The position numbers were made by a program, and so were the translations under genes. Positions 23,475 to 35,771 of a stretch of DNA of 64,000 nt are shown in pieces. How positions within the stretch are numbered: position 1 is the first letter of the stretch; each line of letters starts with the position of its first letter. The stretch is from assembly GCA_022559845.1 (NCBI GenBank), contig CM040125.1:325569829-325633828 (forward strand), written 5' to 3'. The DNA comes from Amorphophallus konjac (taxonomy: Eukaryota > Streptophyta > Magnoliopsida > Alismatales > Araceae). A model generated the notes under the pieces. It had not been told where the DNA came from. It was given only the letters and a program-made list of their open reading frames with translations, and searched no databases.

Positions 23475-25720
23475 ATTGTTGGATGCCAGGAAGTTGAACT
23501 TCAGGGCATATTGCAGTTCTGCTCCTTCTGGGGATCGGAGAAGAATGTCGGCGCTGCTGTCGGCCGAGTTGGAGGATCCGTCGACAAAAAGATCCCAGGT
23601 GGGCCTGGGCGTCAACGGATGGACTTCCTCGGTCGGGACGGTGCTCTTTACGATGAAGTCCGCGAGTGCTTGCCCTTTGATGGCCGAGCGTGGGCGATAG
23701 GAGATATTGTAAGCCTCGAGCATTATAGCCCACTTGACGAGGTGACCTGAAGCTTCAGGATGAGTGAGGATCCCTTCCAGGGGCTCTTTGGTTAATACGA
23801 TGATGGAGTGCCTTTTGAAGTACGATCAGAGGTGCTTGGCCGAGGTTACCAACGCTAGCACGAGCATCTCGGTTGTGGGGTACCGTCGCTCAGCCTCGCT
23901 GAGCACCTTGCTGGTGTAGTACACTGGTCTCTGCACTCATGTGTCATCTCGAACTAGGACCGCGCTCACTGTGGAAGGAGTCGACAAGAGGTAAAGGTGC
24001 AACGTTTCACCCGAGACCGACTTCGATAACACCAGGGGCGAGGCCAAAAATTCCTTTTGCTCTGTAAAAGCCTTCTGACATTCCTCATCCTAGGCGAACG
24101 TAGCGGATGTCAAGTTGGGCCCTCTCAACAATTTGAAGAAAGGCAGGCATCGTTCGGCCGCTCAGGACAAGAAACGGTTGAGCGCATCAATTCGTCCAGT
24201 CAGCACTGAACGTCCTTGACGCAAACGGGCGGCTGCAAGTTCAGGATGGCCTGAACTTTGTTGAGGTTGGCCTCAATCCCGCGCTGAGTGACTAGGAAAC
24301 CCAAGAATTTTTTGGATCGAACTCCAAAGGCACATTTATCTGGGTTGAGCTTCATGTTGTACCTCAGGAGGGTGTTGAAGGTTTCTGTCAGGTCGGCGAA
24401 GTGGTCCTCGACCTTGGGCGTCTTGACGAGCATGTCGTCGATGTAGGCTTCAACGTTCCGACCGATTTGTCCTTCAAAAATGTGGTTGATCAGCCTCTGA
24501 TATGTTGCTCCAACATTCTTTAACCCGAAAGGCATTCGGGTGTAGCAGTATACGCTGAAGTCAGTGATGAAGGCTATCTTCTCGATGTCTTCAGGATCCA
24601 TTCGGATCTGATGGTAGCCGGATTAGGCATCCAAGAAGTTGAGTAGTTCATTACCGGAGGTCGAGTCGACTAGCTGGTTGATGCTCGGTAGGGGGTAACA
24701 GTCTTTCGGAGTGGCTTTGTTGAGGTCGGTGAAGTCCACGCACATTCGCCATCTGCCCGAAGCTTTTGGTACTACGACGACATTAGCGAGCCACGTCGGG
24801 TAAAGGACCAATCGAAATAGGCTGGCTTTCTTCCCCTTAATAATTTGCTCTTTGATGATCGTCTGCTTCTCTGGGGCGTGCTTTCTTCTGCGTTGCTGGA
24901 TGGGTTTCACCGACGGGTCAAGGTTGAGCTTGTGTACCACCATCTCCCCGGGGATCCCGGGAAGATGCTCATCAGGCCATGCAAATACTTGAATATACTC
25001 CAAAATAAAATCTCTGTATTGCTTTTGTACATCAGGTGGTAAATCAACTCTAATTTTTACTCCTAGGGCCGGGTTGTCTTTGCGGAAGATCGTCAACAAT
25101 TCGCCACCAGGCTCGGATGTTGTTGGTTCATCCTCGACTCCCTTGCCCTTTTTCTTTTTTCCCTATGGCCTTATGGCTTCGACCGAGATTATGTAGCACC
25201 TTCTAGCAATTGCCTGGTTACCTCGGACTTCCCCGATACCGCATTTGGTGGGAAACTTCATTTTTTGGTGATAGGTGGTGGGCACTGCCTTTGTCCGGCT
25301 GAGGATACCTCGGCCGAAGATGCCATTATAGGCCGACATCCCCTTGATCTCAATGAAGTCAACCATAACAGTGACAGTCTTGGGAGGGGTGCCAATGGTG
25401 ACCGGTAGGCTTGGGGCTCCCTCGGGATAGGTTGCCTAGCCATTGAACCCACAAAGGGGGGTTCGAATTGGGCGGAGCTTGGATGGGTTTTCACCCATCT
25501 TATGAAAGCATTCGTACGAGAGTACATCAAGGGCACTACCATTGTCAACTAGTATACTATCTACATTACAATGGTTTATAGTAGCTGATACTACAAGAGT
25601 GTCATCGTGCGGGGTAGATAACCCTTTTAGGTCTTGGTCAAAGAATACCAGGGCTTGCTGCTCGCTCGCCGACTGCGCTTTGGGGGGCTCGGAGGCCCTA
25701 CTCACCCGTTCAGTGTGACG
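23475..25720 (-). pseudogene. pol: Protease, reverse transcriptase and RNase H first half of element B
   Basis: Minus strand. The aspartic protease has VDNGSALD (about 25546), the Tat-type variant of D-T/S-G. RT follows from HKLNLDPSVKPIQQ, with WRMCVDFTDLNKATPKD, a stop at the LDA/SGYHQ junction (about 24622), MPFGLKNVGATYQRL and the catalytic YIDD at 24434-24445. The connection has FLGFLVTQRGIEAN. RNase H begins WDLFVDGSSN (about 23600) and is cut by E at 23470. In-frame stops at about 25436, 25163 and 24200-23724 kill it. It copied element RNA to DNA when intact. Confidence 0.85.
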
Positions 25721-27345
25721 CTTCCTTCCTCAGCTACTGTCCCCTCCTGATGCCGTGCCGCCAGAAATATTATTGATATGGACCCCACGGGGGTGATTGT
25801 CAATTTCTTCTGGAATGTCACAGTCCTCCTTCTGGCACTCGGACACGTACCGAGATAAGTCTCCCTAGCGGACGAGACGCTCAATCTCATCCTTGAGCTG
25901 GTGACAATCTTCGGTATGGTGCCCGTGGTCGTTGTGGAACTGGCAATGTTTGCGGCAGTTGCGGCGCTTGGCCTTCATAGGCTCGGGATGGAGGAGAAGG
26001 CCCGAGCCCTTGATATCATCATATATCTCGTAGACGGGGCCGGATAGGGGAGTGTACCGCTCATATTTCCGAGGGGGCTCCCTTTGGTCTCCGTCTTGAT
26101 TTCGCCATTTTCCTTGGCCCGAGCCTTGCTCAGATGGTTGCTTCTTATCCCCCTCCCGACCCGAGCCCGTTGGGCGGCGGCAAGCGCTGAGGACTTCCTT
26201 ACACTCTGCGTGGTGCATGGCTAGGGTCACCAGATCCGCGAGAGAGGTGGGGGAATGGAGGACCAGCTCTCATCCGAGATTCTCATCGTGGGTGCCTCCG
26301 GTCAGCACGGTAATGGCAGAGGTAACATCCAGGCGAGGGATACGCAAGGCTTCCGATTTGAAGTAGTTGATATAAGCCCGAAGCTTTTCCCCCTGTGCCT
26401 GTTTTAGCGCCAACAGCCCCGCTACTGACCTTGCAGGGCCGCTACCGGCGAAGCTTTCCTTGAATACCCGCCCGAACTATCGGAAGTCACGGATACTGTC
26501 GGGGGCAAGTGCTCAGAACTAGACTTGAGCACCTTGGACCAAGGTGGTCATGAACGCTTGACATTTGACATCGTCGGAGGCCCCGTGCAAGGTCATCAGG
26601 GCTTCGAAGCTGTCATAGTGGTCGGGCGGGTCTCCCTGGCCGTCATATGACTTGAAGGTCGGCAGCGAGATTCTGGGGGAGATCTCGGCCTTCAAGATAT
26701 GGTCGGAGAATGAGGATTGCTCCTCGTCTTCCTTGGTAGAAGTATTCTGCAATGCGCGGAGGGCGTGCTCTTGTTCCGTGAATCGTCGTTCGAAGTCCCG
26801 CAACTGGAGGGATAACTCCGGTTGCCGCTGAACCGAGGGGCTGTGGGGGCGCCCCTGCGGGCTGCCGCGTCGTCCCTCGGGGGGATCAGTTTCTGAGAAC
26901 TACCGTCGTGTCACGATTCCTTCTCTCCTCGAGGTGGAGGAGGCTTCTTGTTCTGGAGGAGGGGCGTGTGAAGGTCCTCCTGACCGATTACGTATAAGCC
27001 GCCACCCTCGGAGGGTGAAGCGGCCTCCGACGGTTTGTTGGGAAGCTCCACCGCGGGGGGGTGACGGGGGGGGCTCTCCCCGAGAACTTGTGACTTCTCT
27101 TCCCCAGTCGCCTGGGTCCTCATTAATTCAACGAGGATGTCCAGTTTTGTGTTGAGGGTTTGGAGAGCGTCAGAACTCCCGTTGGGGGGTTGCACCTCCG
27201 TGGGCGGTGGAGGCAGCTCATCGGCTTGATTGTTGTCATCGGAGGGGAGGTTTTTCATGGGGTGGGAAGGCACAGGTTCTCCGTCAGCCACCACGGCCTT
27301 TCCCTTGCCACCGGCGATCTTCCTACCGGAATTTCTTCGCACCAT
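25721..27345 (-). pseudogene. gag: gag of element B
   Basis: Start at 27345 (MVRRNSGRK), ~20 codons below an upstream in-frame Met, because Tat elements begin gag just after the primer site. Next is an acidic Pro-rich head to 26911. The gag core follows at about 26803-26280 with ISLPTFKSYDGQGDPPDHY, with stops near 26515 and 26465, and then RAYINYFKSEALRI. A knuckle of form CX2HX4HX4C (CQFHNDHGHHTEDC) spans 25904-25945. The tail reaches the protease with another stop at 25865. It formed the particle coat when intact. Confidence 0.85.
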
Positions 27346-27357
27346 GATGGCTCTTTG

Positions 27358-27381
27358 CTCGTTTCCCAAAGATGGTACCAG
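27358..27381 (-). promoter_or_regulatory. Primer-binding segment of element B
   Basis: The minus strand, just inside the 5' LTR, reads TCTGGTACCATCTTTGGG. It resembles the TTGGCGCCGTCTGTGGGAA seen after the LTR in many Tat/gypsy elements. Which tRNA it pairs with would need an alignment. Confidence 0.55.
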
Positions 27382-27382
27382 A

Positions 27383-28106
27383 TGAACGGGCATAATCTCA
27401 CGTTGATCCTGAGCCGTGAGATCCTGGGAGAATCTTTGATCACGGTCACCATGTCTGTATGAACAGCAAGGAAGGGAACGGATCAGAGGTGCCCAGGGAG
27501 GAGTCCCTGGGAAAAACCCTCCGATGCTGAAGTCAGCAAAAGTGATAGAGCACGGATGCGAAAAAAGGTGGAAGGAGAAAGAGAGGGCACGAGATTCTTC
27601 TCCACCAAGAGGTGTGGTGGTTTTCTCTCAGGATGATTGCTTACCTTCTCAGAGAGTCTCCCTGGGGTTTATATAGCAGTCCGTTTAACGTAAGAGTCTA
27701 GGGAGCTGAGGGGATTTCGGGGAGGTTACGTCCTTGTAGTGGGCTCTTTATGGCATAAGGATTCTTGCTCACCCTTATCCCTTGGAGTTCCCTGCTCCTA
27801 CTGGACGCGTAACGGATGCTTGGATAAGCTTTCGACAGTCGATCCGAGCCTGGGGCACTACTCGGGGTTTTATCCTGAGCGATAAGCGTGTAGCTCGGGT
27901 AGGCCGTGTTGGGTCCCCGCAGGGGATCTCCCGATCGATCTGTCGCTCGGACTTCCGGACCTGAGGATCGCCTAGGAAGTGCTACTCCGAGTGAGTTTTT
28001 GGGCTTGAAGTAAGTGGGCCCAAAATCGGGCTGTCACTTTGGGGTGCTGGACCTGGTTCGATCGAATTAGACCAAGTTGGGCCGTGCTTTTGGGCGGTAG
28101 GTTTTC
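27383..28106 (-). repeat. 5' LTR of element B, outer ~12 bp missing
   Basis: A direct copy of 14595-15329, ending on plus at gtaggttttc (28106). The 3' LTR continues with ccccctctcca, but here the sequence switches to D-flank DNA. So the first bases of this LTR, and the target duplication, were lost at a rearrangement. TATA at 27667-27676. Confidence 0.8.
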
Positions 28107-29186
28107 TGGGAATGCTCAGTGGAGGCACGCAGCACCTTCGAATCCGAGGAAAGCGGACTCTAATTCCCAATTGCAGGGGCTGCCGGATCAGCCATTTTGA
28201 GGCTATCGGATCAGCCCTAAAAGACGTAGTTCATAGAGTTCACTACAAGAGAAGAGTAAATATGCTCGTAGAAAACAGGTTAGAGTCGGCAGTGAAACAT
28301 GACAGAATTGAGCGACGAAGCGATCCGCGAGGGCCTGGACCCCGGAATCATACCCATAGTATAGGGTAAACTCCGGTCGCCCCCCCCCCCCCCTCACATG
28401 GATGCACCTAATTTCTCTCAAAGCGACGATTGCATCCAAGACCATAATCGAAGAAGAGAAGACGAAGAAGATAGCTATATTCAAAGTAGACTAGGGAGAG
28501 ATGGACATAATCCACATGGGAGGCCTCTCACACACATCTATTATTCATCCACTAGGGAAGTAAACTAGATTGAAAACATAGTATATGGAAATAAATGCAT
28601 CTCGTTCTCAACTCATTATGAGGCAATAGAAGATAAAGCTAAAAGGATAAAAAAAAGAAGGAAAATACATCAGATAAAGAAGTGATCACGGGAGAAAATG
28701 GAAGGTACATGGGGCCGGGGCATCGACTCCCTTCCCCCCTGGACCTCACCTCTCTTCTTCCTCTCTTTCTTCTTCTTCTTTCTTGCTCCTCTTCCTCTCC
28801 TTCGCTCTACAGATGCAGGTGCAGGGGCCTTCGAGCGCTTCCGGGGCTCTCTCTCTTCACAAGTCTTCTAGGAGTTCCACTCTCATTCTTTTCTCTTCTC
28901 CTCTTCAGCTATGATCTGATCTTCCTCTTCACTGCAACCCCTCCTGTTTATATAGGGGTGAAGGAGGCCGTGGGCGTGGGGCCTTCGTTGTGTTGCCAGG
29001 TGAACGCTCCCATCGCTGTTGGATGGAGCTTCACCATGCTGCCGGGTAAGGCAATGGGTTGCCGAATCGACATGCCGTTGTTGGTTCTGGCTATTGCTGT
29101 CGGATGGGTAGATAGGAGCCGCCGATTCAACCGCCTTATGGCCCATCAGATGATACCTGAGCTTGGGGTGCTGGTTGGGGGTTAAG
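28107..29186 (-). mobile_element. Second copy of the D LTR segment
   Basis: A near-copy of 8471-9526, in the same order and orientation, with its TATA box at 28947-28955. It ends at ttaag (29182-29186) beside an A LTR. It includes a run of 14 C at 28380-28393 that shifts frame relative to the other copy. It lies where element A should have primer site and gag, which is anomalous. Confidence 0.65.
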
Positions 29187-32100
29187 TGTCATGCCCCGAG
29201 CGCGGAAGGAACCCGATACGCGTGACGAGTTTATATCATTCATGTCAATCAGAGCATAAGGAATTCGACCTTATAGATAGAGATGCTCAAATTGTAAGAT
29301 AATCAAATCCAATTTATTCATAATAACCATTAAGGTAAATACATTACATAATCTCTTTTTTTATAAAAGAGTACTAAAGGACATTCTAGACTCAATAACA
29401 GAAAATGACAACGATAGACTCAAGAAAGTAGAAAAGACATGACTAGATAACAACTCCAATGGTTGGAACGGCTCTATGCTCTTCACTCATGCCCGTCCCC
29501 ATCCAAATGAGCTTCGTCATCGGAATTATCTGAAAAATAGGGGAAAACACTAGGTGAGCGAACGCTCAATAGGAATTATATCTCAAGATCCAGCTTATTT
29601 TAAATAAATTACATGTTCATGGATGCATGTCTAGCTATGCACGTATACATGATAACGACGAGAGAGAGTGTGTATCAAGAGTTAAGAGAGATGAAGTAGC
29701 AAGATTTTCAAGATAATCATATAAAATGTATCAAGATGGTCAAGCATGTAAATATATCAAGTCATGTCATGTGAATTGGCTACTATAACATCAAGCAAGT
29801 AAATACCCATTCCAGGTCACGCAAGTCATGTCAAGTCAAGTCAAGTACTATAGAGTTTGTGGAATGCCATAAATCAAGCTAGTTATGCACTTCGGTGCAA
29901 TGCCACACCATGATCAATCAACACCCATGGACACAAGTACTTTCGGGTGCTCCTCCCAGGACCAGATCGTGCCCTATATGCATAAGCATTGAGTCATGTA
30001 TATTTTAGACATCCACTATAGTTTATAGCCAATATAGAATTCCAAGAATAAGCTATTGTAGGATGATAAGGTAGATTTCACGAATGAATGAGTTCAAGGA
30101 CAGAACTTGAACAAGTAGGACATACTGATAAACTGTATGAAAATTCGTGACATGTCATGAAACTGAGTAATTGGCAACCACTCAGTCGCCACCGATTACA
30201 GAAATAGCGCCCATTATCTGGTCGCTAATTCCTATGAACAGTAGAGGCTAGATGAAATAGCGCCTAGGCTCAGGTCGCTAAATCAGGGAAATAACACCAC
30301 TGGCCTGGTCGCTAATTCCTTCTGGCACCTAAGTCATGGTCGCTAATTACTGGCATACTTCACACAAGAGGGCAGAAACAGTGCTCTATCAGGGCTAATG
30401 CATCACGTTTCTTCAGAGTGACGTTATAAGTAAGGGTTCCAGGGTTTTTAGGGTACAACTTGCTCGGCTACCTTTAGGGAATCCAAGGCTAGCGTAGACT
30501 TACGGTGGTCTCCATGATGAAATCACCAGTCCGAAGGAAGGAATATCCCGCGGAGGGTTCAAACATCACCGAGAGTTAGTGTGTAATCGATAGAATCAGA
30601 AATAGAAGCCCCATCTATGGATGTGAGATGAGAGTGTCAATAGACCCGTGATATGGGCCAGAAAACACGATAAAACTGAAAGAGAAGAATTAGCGCCTGA
30701 TGCAAGGTCACTATATCAAGAAATAGCGGCTCTCTGGAGGGTCGCTCAATCTTATATTTACAGAAATCAAATTTATATTACTAAGAATTAACGATTATAT
30801 AGAGGGGCGCTAATTCTTGTAATTTTCCAAAATCAACATAATTTCATTCTAATTTGTGACCGTTCAGAATGGCGTCCAATCTTTAAATAACGCCTACTTT
30901 AAGGTCGTAGATTCATAATTTTCATATACTTCCTTTTTACCAATTGTTTTATAAATCGACGCCATCGTATAGGGGCGCCCATTCTTTAAATAGCGACTAT
31001 TTGACTATTGCTCATTCTTTGTCTGATGCTACGCATCGGGCAGATACATTTTTAGACTCATAACACTGTTTATAGACTTGGAGTTTACATAATCAGGAAA
31101 GTAAAGACATGAATAGAGAGAGAAAAATATAAAGGTTCCAAGAACATGCTCATGCAATGATTTAACATCAGGTTACATATATATTTAATTTTAATCATGT
31201 GGCATTTGTTAAATACTTAAAGAATTGGAGGCAGGGCTATGGTCACTCATTAAACGGCGCCTTGGACAATGTCGTAAATTCCGGAAAATTGGCGACTACT
31301 CACGCGGGCGTTCATTCAATAAGCGCCCATGCTAGGGTCGCTATTTACAAAAACGTAATAAAACAACATAAACTGAAACATAAGTCATGGAATCTATGCT
31401 ATATGACCTATATGCATGAATTTACTTTGATTATTAGGTTGGGCTTCGTATCTTGAGAACACCTACCTCGTTTGGTTGATCTGGACGACGGAAACGAAGA
31501 GATCCGGGAAGAAGTAGAAAGAATATAGGGTGACTACAGCGACTGCAGTAGTAGCAGCACTGCAACTTCTTCACGTGTATAAGTGAGTGGCCAGCAAGAA
31601 GAGGAAGGAAGCAAGCTCCTTCCTGCTCGATAGGAGGAACTGCAGCTGCAACAGATGCAGCATCCCAAGCAACTTCAGCAGGAGGAACGCTAGCAGAAGG
31701 AGTAGGATGGAAGAAGTAAAGCTTCTTCACAACTATACGGTAGCAATGGACGTAGAGAAGATAGGAGGAAGCATCAGCCTTTCTCCTTCACGCACGGTAG
31801 CAGGATGATGAAGACGACGTCGACGTACAACAGAACAAGTAGCGGCAGTAGCCTTGGCTTGTTCGATGGAGGGGTGTATTTATAGTGAAAAGGAACCTAA
31901 CGGGGTTAGAGTTCTACTGGGATTTATCCTTCCCACACAGTAATCCTAGTGGATCTAAAGTTTCCCATGCATTATCCTTATTGCTAAATCACCATCCGCC
32001 ATCCAGTTGGGTTAAAACCCTAAGGCATGTAGGCTTCGAACGTGAGGATGGGTTTTGGGCTTTTGGAAACAAATCCCATTATATATGTATATTTACCCTT

Positions 32101-32296
32101 CATTCCCTTTGGACATAGGAAAGGTTAGGGGCTTTTAAGGCCCATTAGCTATTAGTTCTTTTAGCTAATTTATATGTATGGGAGGCCCATACGTGTGTGG
32201 TTTATAAGTTTAACTATGTTAAAGCCCATTTATAGCTTTTGTTATTTTTCTTGGTAAATTTATTTATTTATTCCTTTATTTATCTGGGTTGCTACA
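29187..32296 (-). repeat. Right-hand LTR of element A (looks like a solo LTR in D)
   Basis: TGTAGCAACCC at 32296 on the minus strand to ..GGGGCATGACA at 29187, with good TG..CA termini. It is flanked by ttaag and ttgag, which differ by one base, with D-type DNA on both sides, as a solo LTR would be. No primer-binding site lies inside it. TATA at 31877-31884; inverted-unit array at 30170-31350. Confidence 0.8.
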
Positions 32297-32301
32297 TTGA
32301 G

Positions 32302-32886
32302 GGTGTTGTCGGATCAACAGCTCGAGCGCTACCGGCTGAGGCAGAGTCGTGCTGCCGGATGCGGCCCGTTGGTGATGCCGGATGCGAGCCTGGGGCCTAC
32401 CATTTTGACAACTTGAGCGCTACTGGATGAGAGGGGCATGGCTGCTGTTTAAGCCCCCCATAGTGACTACCGGATGGCAAATGGGGGTTTGCATACCAAC
32501 GGCTTACTACCCGCCGGATAGAGGCGAAGAGGGTGCTGCCGGTTAAAGGGGTCGTTTAAGCCCCAATGGGACTGTTGGTTTAGCCCATGGGAGTCTGTCG
32601 AATGGGGCAATGGCCCGCTACTACCGGTTAAAGGGTTTTGAGCAGGGTTGTCGACTCACTTGCATGGGGCTGTCGAATGTGGCAGCACACGCTGCCGGAT
32701 GAACTTGTGGAAGGAGCTACCGGTTGAGGGCACGGGTTTTACTGTCGGATGAGGCAACTGGGGGCTACCGGTTGAGTGCCCATGGGGCTGTCGGATCGCT
32801 CCTTTACTCCTTTTTTTCTTCTTCTTTCCTTCTATTCTTTCTCTTCTTTTTTATTCTTCTTTTATTCACTGCATCTTCCTTTCCTT
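32302..32886 (-). repeat. D-derived U3-like DNA with a ccggat array
   Basis: About fifteen copies of ccggat/ccggtt/tcggat within gctgccggatg-type contexts at 32310-32800, then a T/C-rich tract (32810-32880). On the minus strand the tract is a long purine run (GAAGAAGAAAAAAAGGAG), possibly the polypurine tract of D. The same motif repeats at 8060-8180 and 8510-8560. Confidence 0.5.
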
Positions 32887-32980
32887 TTATTTTGATAACT
32901 GGACTTCTGCAACCCCGTCTGCGGCTATTCGTCTCTCAGGATGTGAGTTCGTGGTGGTTCGATACCTGTTGGTTATTATG
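32887..32980 (-). pseudogene. C-terminal part of a small basic ORF interrupted by solo LTR F
   Basis: The minus strand reads on from the ttatg duplication as ITNRYRTTTNSHPERR to a stop at 32887. It is in frame with the part at 35772-35964 once F and one duplication copy are ignored. Confidence 0.45.
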
Positions 32981-34689
32981 TGTAATGACCCAAGATCCGG
33001 ATACCGAGAATAACCCAATACCATTCGAATCTTGGCCCGCCGCTCATGAGCCGGAGGGCTCGGAAGGGCTAAAAGGTGTGTGTAGAGGTTCATAGAAATA
33101 AGAAAAAAAGTAGGAACAACAATTATAAAAATAATTAAAATAAACTAACTACAGAGTCCAGTCCTACCAAAGTACAGTCTACAGGAAAAGACACGTACCC
33201 AACGCTGAGTGAACACTCGGCCTGGCGAGCTGGCAGCTAAGAACCTCCGCGCTGCACCTCCGAACCTCGAGGAGGAACTGCCACACCTAAAAAGCAGGGG
33301 GTGAGCCTCGTCTCACTGGCTCAGTAGGGGTCCCGCGGAATCCCAACCGTAAAACAACGGCGGTAAAGAACAACGCGAGCAAGAACAGTAATAACAACAA
33401 CAGGAGCAACAGCCAAAGGAGGAACAGGAAACGCAACCCCCAGTAGCCGATAAAACCACGGCTCTATAATCTACTCCTACCGGCACGTACCGGAAACACA
33501 CCCCGATCTCACAGTCGGGGGACCACCGGACTAACGGGAAACTCTAGCTACGCTGCCAAAAGAAACACCACGACACCTCTATCGTAGAGGCCCGTCCTCG
33601 TTGAAAAAGGCCCAGCCCAAGACCAGGCGGTCTGGGAACACGGTCATGACCTCATCATCGTGAACCTGGAGCCGTCTAGGGAAAAACCCATGGTAGTCCT
33701 ACCGGAAACCCTAGATCCCAGTGTCGGAAAGACACTCAGAAACCACCCGAAGAAATACAGAGAAACTCGCCTCGCGTGACAGGGAGTGCTGCCCACTAGA
33801 AGTAAGGCAGGATGCATCCACTGACGTCTTAGTCCGCACCTCAGGTGTCTCCCTCGCCCCAGGCAAAATTGAGACATCGTACTAGTAACCACAAGACAAG
33901 GGTCTAGTCGGGGTCGTGCTCGTCAGCACGCGTCCGTAGTCCCCGACCATGTGTGCACACACTGACTGACAGCATAACGTCAGGCCCTCTAGATGGTTTT
34001 CCTCCCAGCCCAGACTTGAGCCGCTACAGGGGAGGCCCTATGGAAACCAGCCTAAGAACCGTCTCTCTCTCAGGTGTAGCTCTCCACCTACTCCCAGGTG
34101 GGTAAGCACACGCGCGCCCAGGCAAGCTACGACTAGTAGGGGGTCACTAAATGTGAACACAGAAGGTCACACATGCACCCATTGCTAGTAACAGGGACTA
34201 GCAGGTAGCTCGGGGCCACCAGACTCTAGACAGGCAACTAGACCTACTAAATCTAATGGTCCTTGAGTCACGAGACTCAGGTCAAGACCGTCGTATGGGA
34301 ACAGCTCCATGCCGACAATCTGCCCTACCCCTAGGGTCAGAAACCATGATCGAATATATCTTTTAAAGCGGCACATAACCGCCGATCTAATCCATTCCAA
34401 AGGCAAACTAAGAAACCTCCAGCCCCAGGTTGGGTCATGAGACTCATAGTCTCAGGCCATACGCATGGCCGACACGAAAACCACTTTCCGAAGAAGCTCA
34501 CAACGTGCCGAAATAGCCCTCCGCACTCATACCGAACCACGGTGACTCGATCTAGTGAATACACAAAAGCCCGGAACACGTGGTGTCACCCGAATCCTCA
34601 CAACCCTCGGGCACACTAATCGAGGTAACACGGTGCCTCCGGACACCAAAAAACATGGTCATGGTACTCATGGGGTGTCCGAGATGTTC

Positions 34690-34965
34690 TTGGGGTCATA
34701 GGTCGACCAATGGGTCACAACTGAGTAGACCGGGGGCCAAAATGGGCCAAGACAGAGCAAATCGGTCAACCAATCCCCTGGGTCGGTCGACCAACAGGGC
34801 TGGGTCGACTCAGCCACGGGGCTACGTCGACGCAGCCACAACCTGCAAAAGGTCTGGCCCGATCGATTGACGAACTAGGCAGTTCGGTTGATCGAACTGG
34901 GTGACCTGCCCTCTTCAATGGCGAATGTCGTTCAATCGACCGGCCTCAACCGGTCGGTCGATCGA
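34690..34965. repeat. Array of GTCGAC/ATCGAT-type palindromes in LTR F
   Basis: ggtcgacc, tcggtcgaccaac, gggtcgactc, acgtcgacgc, gatcgattgacg, ttcggttgatcgaac and ccggtcggtcgatcg, at ~15-45 bp spacing. It lies 550-830 bp downstream of the F TATA box, in transcribed sequence. Confidence 0.75.
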
Positions 34966-35512
34966 AAACGGTAGGGACCCCGTCCCTCGGAGCCCGGTTT
35001 CCACGCCTACTCGATCCCAATCAAGGGGGAAAACAATGGGGACCATTCCCCAGGTCCCAAACCACAAAAGGGAAGGGAAATAAGTGGCAAAACCATGCTC
35101 GATCCGACGAATCCGTTTCACGCCCTAAAACATGCATTTTAAACCCCCAGCGTGAAATAACCCACACTCAGCTCGCCTCAGCCTACAAAACGCGGGGAAA
35201 ATAACGTGCATGGGTTAAGGAACCATCCCCCTACCTTCACCGAAGATTATGTGCACCATGGACGCCTTTTCCACGCAAAACACCCACGAAACCCATGTCG
35301 GCTCATGATCTCACAAATGAAACCCCGCCATGCCTCCACCACCTCGATCCTCGTTTCGTCCACGACGCTCCTCGCCCCAGGAACGTCACCACCTCGCCCT
35401 CGTCCACCTCCGTCGGCCTCCCGGAGAAGAGAGGGGGAGAGGAGAGAACGTGAGAGAAGGGAGAGGGAGAGGGAGAGAAAATGAGAGATGGAGAGAGAGA
35501 GGGGATGAGGGT

Positions 35513-35523
35513 TTTATTTATAG
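35513..35523 (-). promoter_or_regulatory. TATA box of LTR F
   Basis: The minus strand reads TCCTATAAATAAAACC, followed by a CT-rich leader. Confidence 0.6.
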
Positions 35524-35771
35524 GAAAATAATTTGGGATTTTTGAAATCTAAAAAAATATAAAAAATAGGGGGAAATACTCTCCACGATCCTCGAAAAAT
35601 GCACAACGTGCCTACAATGTCCCGGAGCCCGACAACACATCGGTTCACCCTACACAGGGTTCCGAAGGGTCGACATGCAAAAATCTGAGTAAAACACAAA
35701 ACACATTATGGGACTCACCAAGGTGCTCCAAAACCTCATGGATTCTGATCCGGAAAATTTAGGGCATTACA

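Larger units (their letters stand above)
14595..28106 (-). mobile_element. Tat-type Ty3/gypsy element B, inserted in pol of A
   Basis: Two direct LTR copies (14595-15329 and 27383-28106) flank, on the minus strand, a primer site, gag, protease, RT, RNase H and integrase. Between integrase and the 3' LTR is a long antisense ORF carrying the 'putative gypsy type transposon' domain. This layout defines Tat-lineage elements such as Grande, Retand and RIRE2. There is no chromodomain. B is cut by insert E in RNase H. Its outermost 5' LTR bases are missing, so its second target duplication cannot be checked; the bases before 14595 are ggtat. Confidence 0.9.
9527..32296 (-). mobile_element. Tekay/Del-type Ty3/gypsy element A (outer limits), containing element B
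   Basis: The low end is a 3' LTR beginning at 9527 (tgccatgccc on plus) preceded by ttgag. The high end is an LTR starting TGTAGCAACCC on the minus strand at 32296, followed on plus by ttgag (32297-32301). Matching 5-bp duplications and paired ~3.1-kb LTRs mark one insertion. Inside, RNase H, integrase and chromodomain survive (12709-14594). RT, protease, gag and primer site are missing, replaced by element B and by a second copy of the D flank (28107-29186). The element is therefore rearranged, not just nested. Confidence 0.75.
32981..35771 (-). mobile_element. Solo LTR F (2.8 kb, Tekay-like)
   Basis: It begins tgtaatgaccc at 32981 and ends gggcattaca at 35771, with good inverted TG..CA ends. 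ttatg is present on both sides (32976-32980 and 35772-35776). No internal domain. A TATA box on the minus strand (35513-35523, CCTATAAATAAAACC) sets orientation. A GA-rich tract lies at 35435-35505. An LTR-LTR recombination product is the usual source of such an element. Confidence 0.88.
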
